Below, in pieces: positions 36,522-45,176 of a DNA stretch of 64,000 bases. Positions within the stretch are counted from its first letter, which is position 1. The number at the start of each line of letters is the position of its first letter. This stretch comes from AWTP1-13 sp963820375 (GTDB lineage: Bacteria; Pseudomonadota; Alphaproteobacteria; Rhizobiales; Hyphomicrobiaceae), in NCBI GenBank assembly GCA_963820375.1, contig CAWFZX010000013.1, positions 62,001 to 126,000 on the forward strand, in the 5' to 3' direction. The notes beneath the pieces are model-generated. The model did no database searches and was not told the DNA's origin. It was given only the letters and a program-made list of their open reading frames with translations. The position numbers and the translations under genes are program-made.

Positions 36522-37100
36522 ATGCGACGTCTCTACGACTGGATCATGGGCCTGGCCGGGCACCCGCGCGCCCCACAAATCCTGTTCTGGGTCTCGTTCG
36601 TGGAGAGCTCCGTCTTTCCAATTCCACCAGACGTCATGCTGATCCCCATGATCTTGGCGCGCCGCGCCAAGGCGTGGGCCTACGCGACCATCGCCACGAT
36701 GGGGTCGGTGCTGGGTGGGCTGGCGGGCTACGCGATCGGCTACTTCCTGTTCGAGTACGTGGGCCAGCCGATCCTGAATTTCTATGGCTATGCCAATCGC
36801 TTCGAGGAGTCGGCGGATCTGTTTCGGGAGTGGGGCGTCTGGATCTTAATTGCAAAGGGTTGGACGCCCTTCCCCTATAAGGTCCTGACGATCGCGGCCG
36901 GTGCCTTCAAGATGGGACTGCTGCCATTCATCCTGGCCAGCATCGTCGCACGCGCCATGCGCTTTTATCTGGTGGCCGCCCTGCTGTTCTGGTTCGGCGA
37001 GCCGATTAAGGACTTCATCGAGCGTCGTCTGAGCCTGGTGACCACGGCCTTTGTGGTGACCCTTGTCGGCGGTTTCGTCGCCATCAAATATCTGTTCTGA
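36522..37100 (+). CDS. YqaA/DedA-type membrane protein
   Basis: 192 residues from ATG 36522; the frame is open well upstream but only as antisense or shadow sequence inside rnhB. Starts MRRLYDWIMGLAGHPRAP, then LFWVSFVESSVFPIPPDVML, the SNARE-associated (DedA/VTT) signature with FPIPPD. Further membrane segments are GSVLGGLAGYAIGYFLFEYV, YKVLTIAAGAFKMGLLPFIL, FYLVAALLFWFGE and TTAFVVTLVGGFVAIKYLF. DedA-family proteins are linked to lipid scrambling and envelope homeostasis. dsbB follows 15 bases downstream, suggesting co-transcription. Confidence 0.88.
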   Translation: MRRLYDWIMGLAGHPRAPQILFWVSFVESSVFPIPPDVMLIPMILARRAKAWAYATIATMGSVLGGLAGYAIGYFLFEYVGQPILNFYGYANRFEESADLFREWGVWILIAKGWTPFPYKVLTIAAGAFKMGLLPFILASIVARAMRFYLVAALLFWFGEPIKDFIERRLSLVTTAFVVTLVGGFVAIKYLF

Positions 37101-37115
37101 GCCCGATGCTTGCGG

Positions 37116-37661
37116 ATGTCGATGAGGAACCTGCCACGCAGCGCCGTCTATCCTACTGCATCGGCGGTGCTGGTGCTGGCGGTGGCCGTCATTCTGGGCG
37201 CACTTGCCTTTGAACACCTCGGCGGCTACGCGCCCTGCCCGCTCTGTCTGCAGCAACGCTATGCCTACTACGTCTCGATCCCGACCCTGCTGGTGGCCCT
37301 GCTGCTGGGCGCCCGGGGCCGCCCGGCCGCAGCGGCCGTCCTGTTTGCTGCCGTTGCCGCCATCTTTTTGGTCAACGCAGGGTTTGCCGCCTACCACGCC
37401 GGCGCAGAATGGAAGTTGTGGCCTGGACCGGACACCTGCGCGGCGGGTGAGGCGGCCTTGGCAACCGGTGGCGGCGGGCTCCTGAAGGATTTGGAGACGA
37501 CGCGCGTGGTGCGCTGTGATGAGGCGGCACTGCATATTCTCGGCCTGTCGCTGGCCGCTTGGAATGTCATGATCTGTTTGTTGCTCGCGGCGGGCTCTGC
37601 CGCAGCCGCCGTCGCGGCGCTGCCGGGGCACGGCGCGGCGCTGAAGCCGCCAGCGGCCTGA
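37116..37661 (+). CDS. dsbB: Disulfide bond formation protein B
   Basis: 181 residues. An inner-membrane quinone reductase that reoxidises DsbA. Four membrane segments are visible. The first periplasmic cysteine pair is CPLC (residues about 41-44, APCPLCLQQRYAYY). The second pair is split as PDTCAAG and VVRCDE around a glycine-rich loop. The start is ATG 37116 or 37122. Directly downstream of the YqaA-type gene. No dsbA is in the window. Confidence 0.9.
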   Translation: MSMRNLPRSAVYPTASAVLVLAVAVILGALAFEHLGGYAPCPLCLQQRYAYYVSIPTLLVALLLGARGRPAAAAVLFAAVAAIFLVNAGFAAYHAGAEWKLWPGPDTCAAGEAALATGGGGLLKDLETTRVVRCDEAALHILGLSLAAWNVMICLLLAAGSAAAAVAALPGHGAALKPPAA

Positions 37662-37936
37662 TGACCGCCGCACAGCTCTGGGTCGGTCGTCCGTTACTCG
37701 GCGCCCGTCGGTGGCCTCACCGTCACGGCCATCGCCCGCCGTGGTGCCCCCCGAGCGGAGGGACCAAGGCGGTTTGCGCCCTCGGCCAACCCAACCGTCA
37801 GGCGTTTTTAGCCAAGCCGTGCCTTGCGGGTGTGTGGTGGCCCGCAATCGTGTTAGAAACTTCGGGTTACCCCTACTTTTGTGCGCCCATCTCGGGCAAG
37901 ATTGCCGAGCACGAACCAAGCTGTGGAGAGCGCGCG

Positions 37937-38965
37937 ATGCGATCAAGCCTTGTGTTGTGCGGTCTGTTGCTGATCGCGGCGGGGCCTCTCGAATCGGCAG
38001 CGGAAGCGCCCCAGGCCACGGCAAGCAAGGCTGTGGCCGGCAAAAGGCCGGTGCCGAAAAAGCCGGGCGCGGCCAAGTTGGCCAAACCCGCAGCACCCCC
38101 GGCCAAGGAATTGTTCGGAGCAGCCAAGAGCCCGGCGCCGATGGCCGCCCGCGCCATCGGCTTTTATGCCAAAGGCTGCCTCGCGGGCGCGTCGGCCCTG
38201 CCGATCGACGGTCCAGCCTGGCAGGCGATGCGCCTCTCACGCAATCGCAACTGGGGACACCCCGAGCTCGTGGCCCTGGTCGAAAAGCTTGGCAACGACG
38301 CCCAGAAACACGACGGCTGGCGCGGTCTTCTGGTGGGGGACCTGTCCCAGCCGCGGGGCGGCCCAATGTTGACGGGTCACGCCAGCCACCAGGTTGGCCT
38401 TGATGCCGACATCTGGCTGACGCCGATGCCCGACCGCCGGCTCAGCGAAAAAGAGCGCGAGGAGCTATCGGCAACCTCAATGCTCGCCGAGGACAAGATA
38501 TCGGTCGATCCCAAGCTGTGGAGCGATGCGCATGTGCGGCTCATCAAGCGCGCTGCGTCCTATCCGGCGGTCGAGCGCGTGCTCGTACATCCCGCCATCA
38601 AAAAGGCCCTGTGCGAGGCGACCGCCAAGGACAAGGATCGCACCTGGCTCAATAAAGTCAGGCCGATTTGGGGGCACCACTTCCACTTTCACGTGCGCAT
38701 TGCCTGTCCCAAGGAGAGTACGAATTGCGAAGCGCAACCTGATCCGCCAAACGACGACGGCTGCGGCAAAGAGCTTGCCGACTGGATCGCGCTGCTGCAA
38801 CGACCGCCGCAACCCTCTGCAGCAGCGACACCGCCGAAACCCCCGATCACCCTCGAGCAGCTGCCGGCCGCCTGCAAAGCGGTGCTCGCCAGCGGCAGCG
38901 CCAAAGAGGGGGCAGCCCCCGGGGCAACGACCGCCAACACGCCCGCACTGAACCGGACCAAGTAG
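37937..38965 (+). CDS. mepA: Penicillin-insensitive murein endopeptidase
   Basis: 342 residues from ATG 37937 behind GGAGAG. The frame is open far upstream (from 37559), but the signal peptide MRSSLVLCGLLLIAAGPLES marks the real start. The LAS-type zinc peptidase core has MLTGHASHQVGLDADIWLTP and GHHFHFHVRIACP. It would cleave D-alanyl-meso-diaminopimelate cross-links in peptidoglycan. Paired cysteines (KGCLAG, ALCEAT, IACPKE, NCEA, GCGKE) fit disulfide-stabilised MepA. An Ala/Lys/Pro linker precedes the domain and the C-terminus is Pro/Ala-rich. Confidence 0.92.
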   Translation: MRSSLVLCGLLLIAAGPLESAAEAPQATASKAVAGKRPVPKKPGAAKLAKPAAPPAKELFGAAKSPAPMAARAIGFYAKGCLAGASALPIDGPAWQAMRLSRNRNWGHPELVALVEKLGNDAQKHDGWRGLLVGDLSQPRGGPMLTGHASHQVGLDADIWLTPMPDRRLSEKEREELSATSMLAEDKISVDPKLWSDAHVRLIKRAASYPAVERVLVHPAIKKALCEATAKDKDRTWLNKVRPIWGHHFHFHVRIACPKESTNCEAQPDPPNDDGCGKELADWIALLQRPPQPSAAATPPKPPITLEQLPAACKAVLASGSAKEGAAPGATTANTPALNRTK

Positions 38966-39038
38966 CCAAGCCGCGGGTCTACCGCGAACCGCCGCGGCAC
39001 GGGCCAAGGCACTCCGGCCCGCGCCGCCGCCCTGACAC

Positions 39039-39064
39039 GGGCAGGGCATCGGCCTGGCCTGCCC
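39039..39064. terminator. Inverted repeat between convergent mepA and the EF-G-like gene
   Basis: GGGCAGG and CCTGCCC form a seven-base GC-only stem with a 12-base loop. It lies between two genes that end towards each other. There is no T-run, so intrinsic termination is uncertain. Confidence 0.35.
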
Positions 39065-39141
39065 CCGGACAGGCGGTGCAAATCACGGCAGCACGCCAGA
39101 CCGCCGTTGCGCCCGCCCCGGGGCAGCCTCCGGGTTGCCGG

Positions 39142-41193
39142 TTACTCGGCGGCCTCCTTGTGGGCGGCGAGCACATTGTCGGCCAGTCGCCCGGTCAGTT
39201 CCGCCAGGTGGTGGAATTTGGCGGTAAAGGTGCCGACGCCGGCGGTGGCAGAGCGCAGCTCGACGATCAGGTCCCCCATTTCCGATTCCGGGATCTGTGC
39301 GCGCACGACATCCCAGCCGGGCCAACCTTCGCGCGAATCAAAGCCAAGGATCTGGCCCCGGCGTTGGGGAATCATGCCGTTGATGCGCGCGGTGGCCTCG
39401 CTCGGGATCGCGATCTCCACCTCCATGATCGGCTCGAGCAGGACGGGGCTGCACTTCGGCATACCCTCGGCCATGCCGATGCGGCCCGCCTGACGGAAGG
39501 CCATGTCGGAGGAGTCGACGGAGTGATAGGAGCCGTCGATCAGCGTCACCGAGACATCCACCACCGGGAAGCCACCGAGCGGCCCCCTATGCAGGTAGTC
39601 CGAGACGCCGATTTCGACCGAGGGGATGAACTGGCGCGGCACTACCCCGCCGGTGATCTTTTCGGCGAACTTGAAGCCCGCACCGCGCGGCAAGGGCTTG
39701 ATGTCCAGCACGACATCGCCGAACTGGCCGTGTCCGCCCGACTGCTTTTTGTGCCGCCCGCGAATTTCCACCGGCTTGCGGATCGTCTCCTTGTAGGGAA
39801 CTTGCCGTGGCTTGGACTCGGCCTCCACGCCGTACTTGCGCTTCAGTCGTTCCAGCGCCACCCGCAGGTGCATCTCGCCCTGGCCCCACAGCACCATCTG
39901 GTGCGTGTCCTTGGCGTGTTGCAGCTTGAGAGAGGGATCCTCCTCCATCAGCCGGCCGAGGGCACCTGTCAGCTTCACCTCGTCCTTGCGGTCCTTGACG
40001 CTGATGGCGACGCCGAACACCGGCTCCGGCGGCTCAGGCGCCTTGATCTGGGTGATGCCGCCTTTGTCCGCTGAGATCGTTTCGCCGGAGAGGATCTTCT
40101 CCAAGCGGCCAAGCGCCAGCGTATCCCCGGGCTTGCCGGCCGCACGCTTCTTGGCTTCTTGTCCGAGCAGCGCAAAGGCCGAGGCCGCCCGCTCTTCGGC
40201 GCGAGCACCTTGCACGACCGTGCCTTCACCGAAATCACCGGCCAGCACGCGCACCAGGGAGATCTTGCCGCCATGCGCCGTATACATAGTTTTCAGGACC
40301 TGGGCGGCGGACTTGGCATTTTCGAGCTTCAGCCGCTTGGCGGTACGCTCGACGAAGGGCGCTTCGTGACGCAGGGCCTTCAGAAGCCTCAGGATGCCGT
40401 TGCCGTTCTCGGCTGAGCCAAGCAGCACAGGCACAATCAGGCCGTCCTGCACTTCCTTGACGAGATCGGCAAACACCTTCTCGCGCGCCGGCTGCACGTC
40501 GGAGAGCAGTTGCTCCATCAGCTCGTCATCGTAGTCGGCGAGCTGCTCGAGCATCTTGAACCGCGCCTCGGTCTCGCGCTCCTTGACGCGCGCGGGGATG
40601 TCGATCACTTCGGCGTTGGCCTGCGGCCGGTAGACAAAGGCGCGTTCCAGCGCCAGATCGACGAAACCGGAGGCGGCACCATTTTCCCAGATCGGAATTT
40701 GGCGCAGCACCAGCGGCCGCGAACTCGCCGGCTGCAGAGTTGGCAGGATGTCGCGCACTTGCGCGTCGAAAGAATCGATCTTGTTCAGAAACAGCAAACG
40801 GGGGATGCCGCGATCTTCGAGCTGTTTCAGGATCAGCTGCAGGGCAGGCACACGCTTCGGGTCGGGCTCGCAGACGACAACGGCCGCATCGCAAGCCGTG
40901 AGCGCCAAGGCGCCTTCATGCTGGAATTCGATCGAACCCGGACTATCGATGAAGGTGAAGGTGTCACCTAGGAAGGAAACATCGGCAACGTTGACCTCGA
41001 CGCTCATGCCGTGGTCGCGTGCTTCCGCCGCGGCATCGCCGGTGGTGTTCTTGTCGGCGACCTTACCCTGGCGCGTGATGACACCGGTGCGGGCTAAGAT
41101 CGCCTCCAGAAGTGTCGTTTTGCCGGAAAGGTAAGGTCCCACCAGTGCGATGCAGCGGGAGCTGCGGGCGGCCGAGCCACCATTCTGCCCCAT
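39142..41193 (-). CDS. EF-G-like translational GTPase (EF-G paralogue)
   Basis: 683 residues from ATG 41193. The five-domain EF-G layout is present: GTPase domain with P-loop GPYLSGKTTLLEAIL, FTFIDSPGSIEFQHEG in place of DTPGH, and LFLNKIDSF; domain II (KISLVRVLAGDFGEGTVVQG); domain IV (GRHKKQSGGHGQFGDVVLDI); and C-terminal AELRS/TGRLADNV region. The P-loop GPYLSGKT and DSPGS, with Ser where translocating EF-G has the catalytic His (DTPGH), show it is a divergent paralogue rather than FusA. Homologues occur in many alphaproteobacteria with no fixed function. It is encoded alone and convergent with mepA. Confidence 0.9.
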   Translation of the reverse strand: MGQNGGSAARSSRCIALVGPYLSGKTTLLEAILARTGVITRQGKVADKNTTGDAAAEARDHGMSVEVNVADVSFLGDTFTFIDSPGSIEFQHEGALALTACDAAVVVCEPDPKRVPALQLILKQLEDRGIPRLLFLNKIDSFDAQVRDILPTLQPASSRPLVLRQIPIWENGAASGFVDLALERAFVYRPQANAEVIDIPARVKERETEARFKMLEQLADYDDELMEQLLSDVQPAREKVFADLVKEVQDGLIVPVLLGSAENGNGILRLLKALRHEAPFVERTAKRLKLENAKSAAQVLKTMYTAHGGKISLVRVLAGDFGEGTVVQGARAEERAASAFALLGQEAKKRAAGKPGDTLALGRLEKILSGETISADKGGITQIKAPEPPEPVFGVAISVKDRKDEVKLTGALGRLMEEDPSLKLQHAKDTHQMVLWGQGEMHLRVALERLKRKYGVEAESKPRQVPYKETIRKPVEIRGRHKKQSGGHGQFGDVVLDIKPLPRGAGFKFAEKITGGVVPRQFIPSVEIGVSDYLHRGPLGGFPVVDVSVTLIDGSYHSVDSSDMAFRQAGRIGMAEGMPKCSPVLLEPIMEVEIAIPSEATARINGMIPQRRGQILGFDSREGWPGWDVVRAQIPESEMGDLIVELRSATAGVGTFTAKFHHLAELTGRLADNVLAAHKEAAE

Positions 41194-41640
41194 AGGGTCC
41201 TCCTGATCGGCTCAGGTCGAACGGAAACGCGAAGCTCGCGCGCCCGCGCCTGAGCTTCGTGGGGCGCGTGACAGTATCGTGAACCCGCCAGATGGCGAGC
41301 GCAAGCGCCAAGCAGATAGGCCGGGGGCAGCCGGCGTTTGCGGCCGCCGTCCGCGCGCCCTGTCGACGGGGGGCGAGGCCCCCAGATATCGCCGCGCCGC
41401 AAACGGGGCGGCCAAGGGCGGACGATGCTGCACTGCAGCGTTGCAGGCCCCACTGAGCTTCAAGCAGACGTGATCACGCAATGTTTCCGAATTTATCTTG
41501 ACGCGCGCCGTTTGTGGCCCGCTAATTACTGTCAAGGCATAATCTGGCTCTGACCCCGAGACGGTCTCGCGGGGGGTGCCAGAGAGGCCGAGCCCGAAGC
41601 CGAACCTGGAACGCTTGTTGGGGCTGAGAGTTTTGGCGTC
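41194..41640. other. Intergenic region upstream of the EF-G-like gene
   Basis: About 450 bases with no recognisable protein; overlapping frames on both strands look like GC-driven shadows. The interval 41460-41545 is AT-richer (ACGTGATCACGCAATG, then TTTATCTTGACG and TAATTACTGTCAAGGCATAAT). It is the most promoter-like stretch here, but I cannot assign a -35/-10 pair. Confidence 0.3.
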
Positions 41641-41877
41641 ATGGGAATCGAAGCACTGAACACTGCCGCGCGCGCCGCGGGTTTTGCGATGGCCGCTCCG
41701 GACGACACTCCCGAAGAGGAGGTTGCCCGGCGACCCGCCGTGGAAGCGAGCTGGCGGCCTGGGACGGCCGTGAGTTTGCGAGCACCCGTGCAGGCTGCCC
41801 GCCCCTCGCAAGTCGCCGACTGGTTCAAGACCATGCTGGGCGCTTCGGGACGGGGTGCACCTGCCGGCGCCCGCTGA
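41641..41877 (+). CDS. Small hypothetical protein (78 residues)
   Basis: An ATG-to-TGA frame of 78 codons with GC-rich third positions. The protein starts MGIEALNTAARAAGFAMAAP, has an acidic DDTPEEEVARR segment and ends near ADWFKTMLGASGRG. I see no signal peptide or membrane segment and recognise no family. The ribosome-binding site is weak (GAGAG about 15 bases upstream). A minus-strand frame at 41532-41987 overlaps it but looks less protein-like. Confidence 0.4.
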   Translation: MGIEALNTAARAAGFAMAAPDDTPEEEVARRPAVEASWRPGTAVSLRAPVQAARPSQVADWFKTMLGASGRGAPAGAR

Positions 41878-42035
41878 TCGCCCTGAACGGGCCGGCTAAA
41901 CCAGACACTTTTTTCACACCCGAGCGGTTGGGCTGAACGCAGCCCGATGCGGCTTTGAAAGCGTTCGCCTCGGGCCGGCCTCTTCACGCGGCCCGAATGA
42001 GGGCTCGCGGCCGCGCCGGGCTCGCTTGCGGGCTG

Positions 42036-42512
42036 CTACAAAGTCCGCTCGAACAAAATGACGCGAGGTTCACCAGCGCTGAGGCCCGTTCGGCGAAAGC
42101 CGAGGTCGTGATAGAGCGCCTGGGCTGCCGTCATGCTGGGCAGGGTATCGAGGCAGATGCGTCGGTAGCCCAAGCGTCGACCGGCAGTGATGGCCGCCAG
42201 CGCCAATTGGCGGCCGAGACCCGTCTTTCGGGCCTCGGCCCGCACATAGAGGCGCTTCATTTCACAGAGGTCGCAAGCGCCGGAAACGCGGCGCAGGGCC
42301 ACGCAGCCCACCAGTCGAGGGTCTTGCGCTCCCCGCGCCAAGATCAGCGCACCCCCCGGCGGGGCGTAGTCGCCGGGAAGGCCGTCGATCTCTGCCTCGA
42401 AATCTTGAAAGCAGAGCGATACGCCGATGCCGGTCTCGTACTCGCGCAACAGCGCGACGATCGCGCCGCGCTCGGCCTCTTGAAAGCCTTCGCTGAGAAG
42501 AAAGGCGGACAT
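42036..42512 (-). CDS. GNAT-family N-acetyltransferase
   Basis: 158 residues from ATG 42512. CEMKRLYVRAEARKTGLGRQ followed by LALAAITAGRRLGY is the GNAT acetyl-CoA-binding motif A (here R-x-x-x-G-L-G). LDTLPSMTAAQALYHDLGFR is motif B, ending with the 'LY..LGF' element. Substrate unknown. Divergent from the outer-membrane protein gene with 363 bases between starts. Confidence 0.88.
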   Translation of the reverse strand: MSAFLLSEGFQEAERGAIVALLREYETGIGVSLCFQDFEAEIDGLPGDYAPPGGALILARGAQDPRLVGCVALRRVSGACDLCEMKRLYVRAEARKTGLGRQLALAAITAGRRLGYRRICLDTLPSMTAAQALYHDLGFRRTGLSAGEPRVILFERTL

Positions 42513-42756
42513 TTGCAAACCTTGAGCGCGAACACCCCGGCTGGCAAGAGCCCAGGATTCTTGTCAAGCGCGCGCACGGACGGCCTTCAACACACCTCGC
42601 CCAGGCCTGGCCCAAAGCCGCATCGCGGCCCACGCCAACCGGGGGCCCGCGTCCGACGCCAAGTGGGCGGCGGGCGCCGCCGGCGGTGCAGAGATAATCC
42701 GATGGCGGAGCACTGCGCTCCCGCCGCCACAGTCGACACCCCTCACGATACGGCGG

Positions 42757-42771
42757 TTAAAGCCTTCTTAA
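42757..42771. promoter_or_regulatory. Candidate CtrA-binding site (TTAA-N7-TTAA)
   Basis: TTAAAGCCTTCTTAA matches the full alphaproteobacterial CtrA consensus of two TTAA half-sites seven bases apart. It lies 105 bases upstream of the outer-membrane protein ATG, in the 363-base region divergent from the GNAT gene. TTAA is rare in such GC-rich DNA, so a perfect pair at the right spacing is unlikely to be accidental. Binding is inferred. Confidence 0.5.
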
Positions 42772-42875
42772 GGCTTGTTGCCGATGCTCAGCGCACTAAG
42801 ACGTGCGCGCAAAGCTGCGGGGACCCTTGGGCTCGCCATCTCCCTTTCTGCGCGCAAGAGGGGAAAAAAACCAAC

Positions 42876-43640
42876 ATGTCAGCTACCTTTCGATCGCTGG
42901 TTCTAGGCGTGCTGCTGTTCATCGCCAGCCTGCCAACTGCCAATGCCGCCGATCTCGGAGTGGGTTATGGCCAGGCCCCGGCCGCCTTTGCGCCTTCGCC
43001 CAGCTGGTATCTGCGCGGTGACGTCGGCTACGCCTGGATGGACGCCAGCGAGCTTTCCGCCAACAGCTTTCCCTTCTCGTCGGTCTCGGTCGACAACACC
43101 TGGGGCGTTGGCGTCGGCGTCGGCACCTACTTCGGCCGTGGCGTACGCGGCGACCTTACATACGAGTGGCGGGCGGGCACGGATTTACACGGCACCGGTG
43201 TGGCGGTCGCCGACTTCGAGCTCGATAGCCAGGTGCTGCTCGCCAACCTCTACTATGACTTCCATCCCGGCGCGCGCTTCACCCCCTACATCGGCATTGG
43301 CCTCGGCGCCGCGTATCACTCCACCAGCAGCGGCACCGTCACTCTGACGTGCGGCAGCACCTGTAACTTCGACGGCGAAAGTAAATGGACGCCGGCGGCC
43401 GCGCTGATGGCTGGCTTCAGCTTCCGCATGGATCGGTACGCTCCGGTCAGCATCAAGGACAGCGAGTATACGGCAGCGGTGCCTGGCCGTTTGCACCTCG
43501 ATTTGGGCTATCGCTTCCTCTATCTTGGCGACGCCAGTACCGGCCACGCGGTCGGCATTGGCGTTCCCACACCAGGTCCACGCCTCGAGGACGTCAGCGC
43601 ACACGAGTTTCGCGTAGGCCTGCGCTACGACTTGCGCTGA
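42876..43640 (+). CDS. Outer-membrane beta-barrel protein
   Basis: 254 residues from ATG 42876, with GAGGGG upstream. The frame is open from 41955 but the signal peptide MSATFRSLVLGVLLFIASLP, cleaved after ANA, fixes the start. Mature protein begins ADLGVGYGQAPAAFAP. Alternating-residue strands such as WYLRGDVGYAWMD, WGVGVGVGTYFGRGVRGDLT and TPYIGIGLGAAYH lead to the C-terminal EFRVGLRYDLR. This is typical of small (8-stranded) OmpA-like/Omp25-type porins of alphaproteobacteria, though without an OmpA peptidoglycan-binding domain. A CtrA-type box upstream suggests cell-cycle control. Confidence 0.87.
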   Translation: MSATFRSLVLGVLLFIASLPTANAADLGVGYGQAPAAFAPSPSWYLRGDVGYAWMDASELSANSFPFSSVSVDNTWGVGVGVGTYFGRGVRGDLTYEWRAGTDLHGTGVAVADFELDSQVLLANLYYDFHPGARFTPYIGIGLGAAYHSTSSGTVTLTCGSTCNFDGESKWTPAAALMAGFSFRMDRYAPVSIKDSEYTAAVPGRLHLDLGYRFLYLGDASTGHAVGIGVPTPGPRLEDVSAHEFRVGLRYDLR

Positions 43641-43700
43641 TCGCCGACACGCCAAGCTCTAGGCCCACCGGCCGCCTGGCGCCGGGGGCCGGGTCACCGG

Positions 43701-43728
43701 CAAACGCCGAGCTCAGCTTCGGCGTTTG
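43701..43728. terminator. Bidirectional terminator-like hairpin
   Basis: CAAACGCCGA and TCGGCGTTTG are a perfect ten-base inverted repeat with an eight-base loop, centred between the convergent ends of the outer-membrane protein gene and purA. The outer A/T bases give each strand a short T-run (CGTTTG), so it could act in both directions. Confidence 0.6.
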
Positions 43729-43742
43729 CGCGTGGCGGCCAA

Positions 43743-45035
43743 TCAATCCTGGAACGGATCGCGCACCAGGATGGTATCTTCGCGCTCAGGGCTCGTCGAA
43801 AGCATCGCCACCGGGCATTCGATCAGCTCCTCGATGGCCTTCACGTATTTCACGGCCTGCGCCGGCAAGCTGCTCCAGCTCCTGGCTCCGCGTGTGGATT
43901 GCGTCCAGCCCTCAAATGTCTGGTAGATCGGCTTGACGCGCGCCTGCGCGTTTTGTCCGCCCGGCAGGCTGTCGATACGCTGGCCGTCGAGCTCATAGGC
44001 CACAGACACATTGATCTCGGCAAATCCGTCCAGCACGTCGAGTTTGGTCAGTGCGATGCCGTCGAGGCCCGACACGCGCGCCACCTGCCGGACCAGGCAG
44101 GCATCGAACCAGCCGCAGCGGCGCTTGCGTCCCGTGACGACGCCGAACTCCTGTCCGCGCTGGCCGAGCCGTTCACCGATCTCGTCGGTGAGTTCGGTCG
44201 GGAACGGACCCGAGCCGACCCGCGTGGTGTAGGCTTTGGCGAGGCCGAGCACATAGCCGATGGCGCCGGGTCCCATGCCCGAGCCGGTGGCCGCCTGTGC
44301 GGCGACCGTGTTGGAGGAGGTGACGAACGGATAGGTGCCATGATCAACGTCGAGCAGCGCACCCTGCGCGCCTTCGAACAGGATGCGCTTGCCCGCGCGG
44401 CGTTCGCGATCGAGCAGCGACCAGACCACGTCCACGTGCGGCAGAATTTTCGGTGCGATCTCGGCAAGCTCGCGGATCAGAGCATCCTTGCTGATCTCGA
44501 CCTGGCCTAGGCCCCGCCGCAACGCATTGTGGTGCACCAGCAGGCGGTCGATCTTCGGCCCCAAAGTGTTGAGGTTTTTCAGATCCTGCGCGCGGATGGC
44601 ACGCCGCCCGACCTTGTCCTCGTAGGCGGGACCGATGCCGCGCCCGGTGGTGCCAATGCGTCCCTCGCCGGCGGCCGCTTCTCGCAGCTGATCGAGCTCG
44701 CGATGCAGCGGCAGGATCAAGGTGGCGTTTTCGGCAATGCGCAGGTTAGCAACGCTGACCACAATGCCCTGCTGCTTCAGACGCGCGATCTCATCGCACA
44801 GGGCCCAGGGATCGATCACCACGCCGTTGCCGATGACGCCGAGTTTGCCGCTGCGCACGACGCTCGATGGCAGCAAGGACAGCTTGAAGGTCTGCTCGCC
44901 GATCACCAGCGTGTGCCCGGCGTTGTGCCCACCCTGGAAGCGCACGACGATGTCGGCGCGTTCCGATAGCCAATCGACAATCTTACCCTTGCCTTCGTCC
45001 CCCCACTGGGCGCCGATCACCACGACATTCGCCAT
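43743..45035 (-). CDS. purA: Adenylosuccinate synthetase
   Basis: First committed step from IMP to AMP, using GTP and aspartate. 430 residues from ATG 45035; the open frame extends to 45143 without family similarity. VVVIGAQWGDEGKGKIVDWL at the N-terminus contains the GDEGKGK nucleotide loop. FQGGHNAGHTLVIGEQTFKL and GAQGALLDVDHGTYPFVTSS are the other conserved blocks. Complete length. It lies 141 bases downstream of the muiA-like gene, same strand. Confidence 0.96.
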   Translation of the reverse strand: MANVVVIGAQWGDEGKGKIVDWLSERADIVVRFQGGHNAGHTLVIGEQTFKLSLLPSSVVRSGKLGVIGNGVVIDPWALCDEIARLKQQGIVVSVANLRIAENATLILPLHRELDQLREAAAGEGRIGTTGRGIGPAYEDKVGRRAIRAQDLKNLNTLGPKIDRLLVHHNALRRGLGQVEISKDALIRELAEIAPKILPHVDVVWSLLDRERRAGKRILFEGAQGALLDVDHGTYPFVTSSNTVAAQAATGSGMGPGAIGYVLGLAKAYTTRVGSGPFPTELTDEIGERLGQRGQEFGVVTGRKRRCGWFDACLVRQVARVSGLDGIALTKLDVLDGFAEINVSVAYELDGQRIDSLPGGQNAQARVKPIYQTFEGWTQSTRGARSWSSLPAQAVKYVKAIEELIECPVAMLSTSPEREDTILVRDPFQD

Positions 45036-45176
45036 TGCCGGCAGCCTCCGAGCTCGCGCCAGCGCAGTCCACGCCACCTGGCGGCTGGCGAGATATACCG
45101 CTCCGCGACCGCGCGCGGAAGAAAGGGATTGGCGCAAAAGCACGCGCGCGCCGAAAAGGCGCGGCGAATCGGCAGT

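Noticed and set aside
36846..38366. 506-codon open frame on the minus strand
   Set aside because: Covers the YqaA-type, dsbB and mepA genes in antisense. Those genes have clear motifs; this frame has none.
41955..42875. 307-residue upstream extension of the outer-membrane protein frame
   Set aside because: The extension is antisense to a GNAT gene, and the signal peptide at 42876 fixes the real start.
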